7,298 bases of DNA from Rhodocyclaceae bacterium (GTDB lineage: Bacteria > Pseudomonadota > Gammaproteobacteria > Burkholderiales > Rhodocyclaceae): positions 1 to 7,298 of the forward strand of contig DAIEEM010000044.1 in assembly GCA_027325905.1 (NCBI GenBank). The letters run 5' to 3'. Numbering within the stretch: the first letter of the stretch is position 1; each line of letters opens with the position of its first letter. Positions 5,529 to 7,298 of the stretch are shown one piece after another. The notes under the pieces were generated by a model that was not told the DNA's origin, did not search any database, and saw only the letters and a program-made list of their open reading frames with translations. A program made the translations under genes and the position numbers.

Positions 5529-6713
5529 TCACTTTGGTGCATAGTCTCGCGGCATCAGCACCCACATCTGGCCCTTCTGCCGCATCTTCCCAGCCATCGC
5601 GCCGGCCTCTGGGCCGCTGCCCCAGTAGAAGTCCGCGCGCACTGCGCCACGGATGGCGCCGCCGGTGTCCTGGGCAAGCATCAGGCGCTCTAGTGGCCGG
5701 GGGTCGTCCGGCCAGGTGGTGGCGAGCCAGACGGGCGCCCCCAGCGGTACATTGCGCGGATCGACGGCGATGCTGCGCTCGGGTGTCAGCGCCAGGCCCA
5801 GCGCGCCCGGCGGCCCGACACCTTCGACCGGCAACTCGCGGAAGAACACCAGGCTCGGATTGGCGTTCATAAGTTCCTGCACGCGGTCCGGGTGGGCCGC
5901 CGCCCAGTTCTTGATGCCCTGCATCGACGCCTGCCCGGCCGCGATCTCACCCTGGTCGATCAGCCAATTGCCGATGGAACGATAGGGATAGCCGTTCTGA
6001 TCGGCGTAGCCAAGACGGATGCGCGTACCGTCGTCGAGTTGCACCTGGCCCGAGCCCTGAATCTGCATGAAGAAGAAATCGAGGGCGTCGTCGAGCCAGA
6101 GCAGCGCCTGCGGTGAGCGCTCGCCCTCTTGCTGGGTCCAGTCGGCGCGCGACCAATAGGGTACAAGCCGGTGGCCTTCGATGCGCCCGCGCAGGCGCAT
6201 GTGCTTGAGTTCGGGATACAGGTCGCCAAGATCCACCACCACCAGATCGTCGGGCGGACCGAAAGCCGGGTAAAGATAGGGCTCTTTGCGCGTGCGGCTG
6301 CCCTTCAGCACCGGCTCGTAATAGCCGGTGACGAGTCCGCTGCGGGAGCCGTCCGGATTGACGACTTGCCAGGGCTTGAAGTGCGACTCGAACCAGGGAC
6401 GCAGTTGGGCGGGATCGGCGGTCGTGAAACCACGCGCGTCGACGCAGGTGGACCGCCAGACGGTCCGCTTCTCCAGTCCGGCGCACGAGGCCTTGAAGGC
6501 GTCGAAGGATGCCGCCAGGTCGGCGCCGTCCCAGCCGGGCAGGTCGGTCCAGGCCGCTTCTTGCAGCGGCTTTTCGGACGGCTTGACGGCCTCGACGCCG
6601 GGACAGGCAGCGCAAGGCGCGCAGGCCGCGCCGCGACCCGTGGTGCCCAAGGGCACGGTCGTACATGCCGCCAGGGCGAGGACGGCGGCAAAGAGGCAGA
6701 ATAGGCGCGGCAT
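5529..6713 (-). CDS. mltA: Membrane-bound lytic murein transglycosylase A (MltA)
   Basis: The 394-aa lipoprotein cleaves the MurNAc-GlcNAc bond of peptidoglycan, forming 1,6-anhydro ends during wall remodelling. The signal peptide ends in the lipobox L14-A-A-C17, with Thr at +2, consistent with outer-membrane placement. The MltA core is recognisable from SGLVTGYYEPVLKGS (125-139), through FFFMQIQGSGQV (213-224) and GYPYRSIGNWLI (241-252), to AQDTGGAIRGAVRADFYWGS (347-366) in the 3D barrel. Asp361 in ADFYWG aligns by motif with the catalytic Asp of E. coli MltA, and Asp349 with a second conserved Asp. Length is close to that of E. coli MltA. The mature N-terminus has a CxxCxxC cluster (C31, C34, C37) in the linker before the fold. 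The start was chosen for its signal peptide; the ribosome-binding site is weak. It is divergent from the mini-ORF/ATPase pair with only 53 bases between them, so both promoters must lie in or near that gap. Confidence 0.95.
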   Translation of the reverse strand: MPRLFCLFAAVLALAACTTVPLGTTGRGAACAPCAACPGVEAVKPSEKPLQEAAWTDLPGWDGADLAASFDAFKASCAGLEKRTVWRSTCVDARGFTTADPAQLRPWFESHFKPWQVVNPDGSRSGLVTGYYEPVLKGSRTRKEPYLYPAFGPPDDLVVVDLGDLYPELKHMRLRGRIEGHRLVPYWSRADWTQQEGERSPQALLWLDDALDFFFMQIQGSGQVQLDDGTRIRLGYADQNGYPYRSIGNWLIDQGEIAAGQASMQGIKNWAAAHPDRVQELMNANPSLVFFRELPVEGVGPPGALGLALTPERSIAVDPRNVPLGAPVWLATTWPDDPRPLERLMLAQDTGGAIRGAVRADFYWGSGPEAGAMAGKMRQKGQMWVLMPRDYAPK

Positions 6714-6766
6714 GAATCTGATACATTCCCGGTTGTTTCGACACCCAAGCTTAACCGAGAACCGTC

Positions 6767-6850
6767 ATGTGGGCATGGCTGCCGGAGCTGGGCGTTCCGC
6801 TGATCCTGCTGCCGATCCTATGGCGCGTCTGGCCCAAAAACGATGAATGA
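6767..6850 (+). CDS. 27-aa hydrophobic mini-ORF coupled to the downstream ATPase
   Basis: An ATG at 6767 opens 27 codons ending at TGA 6848-6850. The peptide begins MWAWLPELGVPLILLPILW and ends RVWPKNDE: one short hydrophobic stretch (about residues 2-19) and a charged C-terminus, as in small membrane proteins. GAGA lies six bases before the ATG, a usable ribosome-binding site. Its last eight bases overlap the start of the ATPase gene, whose ATG is at 6843, so ribosomes ending here could re-initiate there. It may be a real microprotein or a leader that sets ATPase translation. I do not recognise a family. Confidence 0.5.
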   Translation: MWAWLPELGVPLILLPILWRVWPKNDE

Positions 6851-7298
6851 TCTTTCCCGCCTGATCGCCCGCGCCGAAGGCCTGCTGGAACGGCTCGAGA
6901 CCGTGCTGCCCGCCGCCGCACCCGCACCCGACTGGACGGCGCAGGCCTTCCGCTGGCGCCGGCGCGGCAGCCGCGGCCACCTCGAAGCCGTGCATCACCC
7001 GCACCGCATCCGCCTCGACGACCTCGTCGGCATCGACGAGCAAAAGCGGAGGCTGGAACAGAACACGCGCCAGTTCGTCGCCGGCCGCAGCGCCAACAAC
7101 GTGCTGCTCACCGGGGCGCGCGGCACCGGCAAGTCCTCGCTCGTCAAGGGCGCGCTGAACAAGTTCGCCGCCAAGGGGCTGCGCCTGATCGAGGTCGACC
7201 GCAACGACCTGGTGGATTTGCCGGAAATCGTCGATCTGATCGCGGCGCGTCCCGAGCACTTCGTCATCTTCTGCGACGACCTCTCCTTCGAAGCCTCC
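6843..7298 (+). CDS. DUF815-type P-loop (AAA-like) ATPase, N-terminal part
   Basis: 152 codons run from ATG 6843 to the window edge without a stop, so the C-terminal part is missing. A helical N-terminal segment (1-60) leads into RLDDLVGIDEQKRRLEQNTRQF (57-78), typical of the pre-Walker region of AAA-type ATPases. The Walker A motif is GARGTGKSS (91-99). The Walker B-like strand is FVIFCDDLSFE (140-150), with D145 and D146. The CDDLSFE form and the conserved NNVLLTGARGTGKSSLVK block are, as I remember them, characteristic of DUF815 (PF05673), a family of cytoplasmic ATPases with no established function. No own Shine-Dalgarno sequence stands out; the start overlaps the end of the preceding mini-ORF, suggesting translational coupling. 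Confidence 0.88.
   Translation, partial: MNDLSRLIARAEGLLERLETVLPAAAPAPDWTAQAFRWRRRGSRGHLEAVHHPHRIRLDDLVGIDEQKRRLEQNTRQFVAGRSANNVLLTGARGTGKSSLVKGALNKFAAKGLRLIEVDRNDLVDLPEIVDLIAARPEHFVIFCDDLSFEAS

Noticed and set aside
6129..6704. Plus-strand open frames opposite mltA
   Set aside because: MltA motifs and the lipoprotein signal peptide on the minus strand are decisive; the antisense products show nothing recognisable.

Overview
The window is GC-rich with strong G/C preference at third codon positions. It looks like a Gram-negative chromosome: two outer-membrane lipoproteins with lipoboxes, a class II cytochrome c, a murein transglycosylase, and an amt promoter of apparent sigma-54/NtrC type. 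The gene set and protein style suggest a betaproteobacterium, probably of the Rhodocyclales. That placement is inference, because no rRNA or other marker gene is present.

Left part (1-3144). A divergent pair shares a 290-base intergenic region. Leftward runs a 5'-complete but truncated gene (1-1783) for a ZorA-like protein: a MotA/TolQ/ExbB-type three-segment membrane core followed by a very long cytoplasmic alpha-helical tail. ZorA is the stator-like motor subunit of the Zorya anti-phage system; its partners would lie beyond position 1. Rightward runs a complete gene (2074-3144) for a conserved protein of unknown function that resembles the Sfum_1244 family. A good sigma-70 promoter faces zorA, and a perfect 9-bp hairpin sits just before the ribosome-binding site of the unknown gene.

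Middle part (3145-4153). A 63-aa single-pass membrane protein (3281-3472) precedes a lipoprotein cytochrome c' (3562-4011). A strong 11-bp hairpin terminator (4068-4098) separates these rightward genes from the leftward amt gene and probably serves both directions. Next to it lies a 17-bp direct repeat with a 20-bp period.

Right part (4154-7298). Leftward are an ammonium transporter (amt, 4154-5359) and, upstream of it, the lytic transglycosylase mltA (5529-6713). The 169-base gap between them carries a sigma-54-like element and two NtrC-like boxes, placed where a nitrogen-regulated amt promoter would have them. Divergent from mltA is a 27-codon hydrophobic mini-ORF (6767-6850). It overlaps the start of a DUF815-type P-loop ATPase (6843 to the window end), an arrangement typical of translational coupling.

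The genes do not form one pathway. The items most worth following are the ZorA-like gene with its divergent partner of unknown function, the nitrogen-control region before amt, and the coupled mini-ORF before the ATPase. No tRNA, rRNA, CRISPR array, insertion sequence or integrase is visible.
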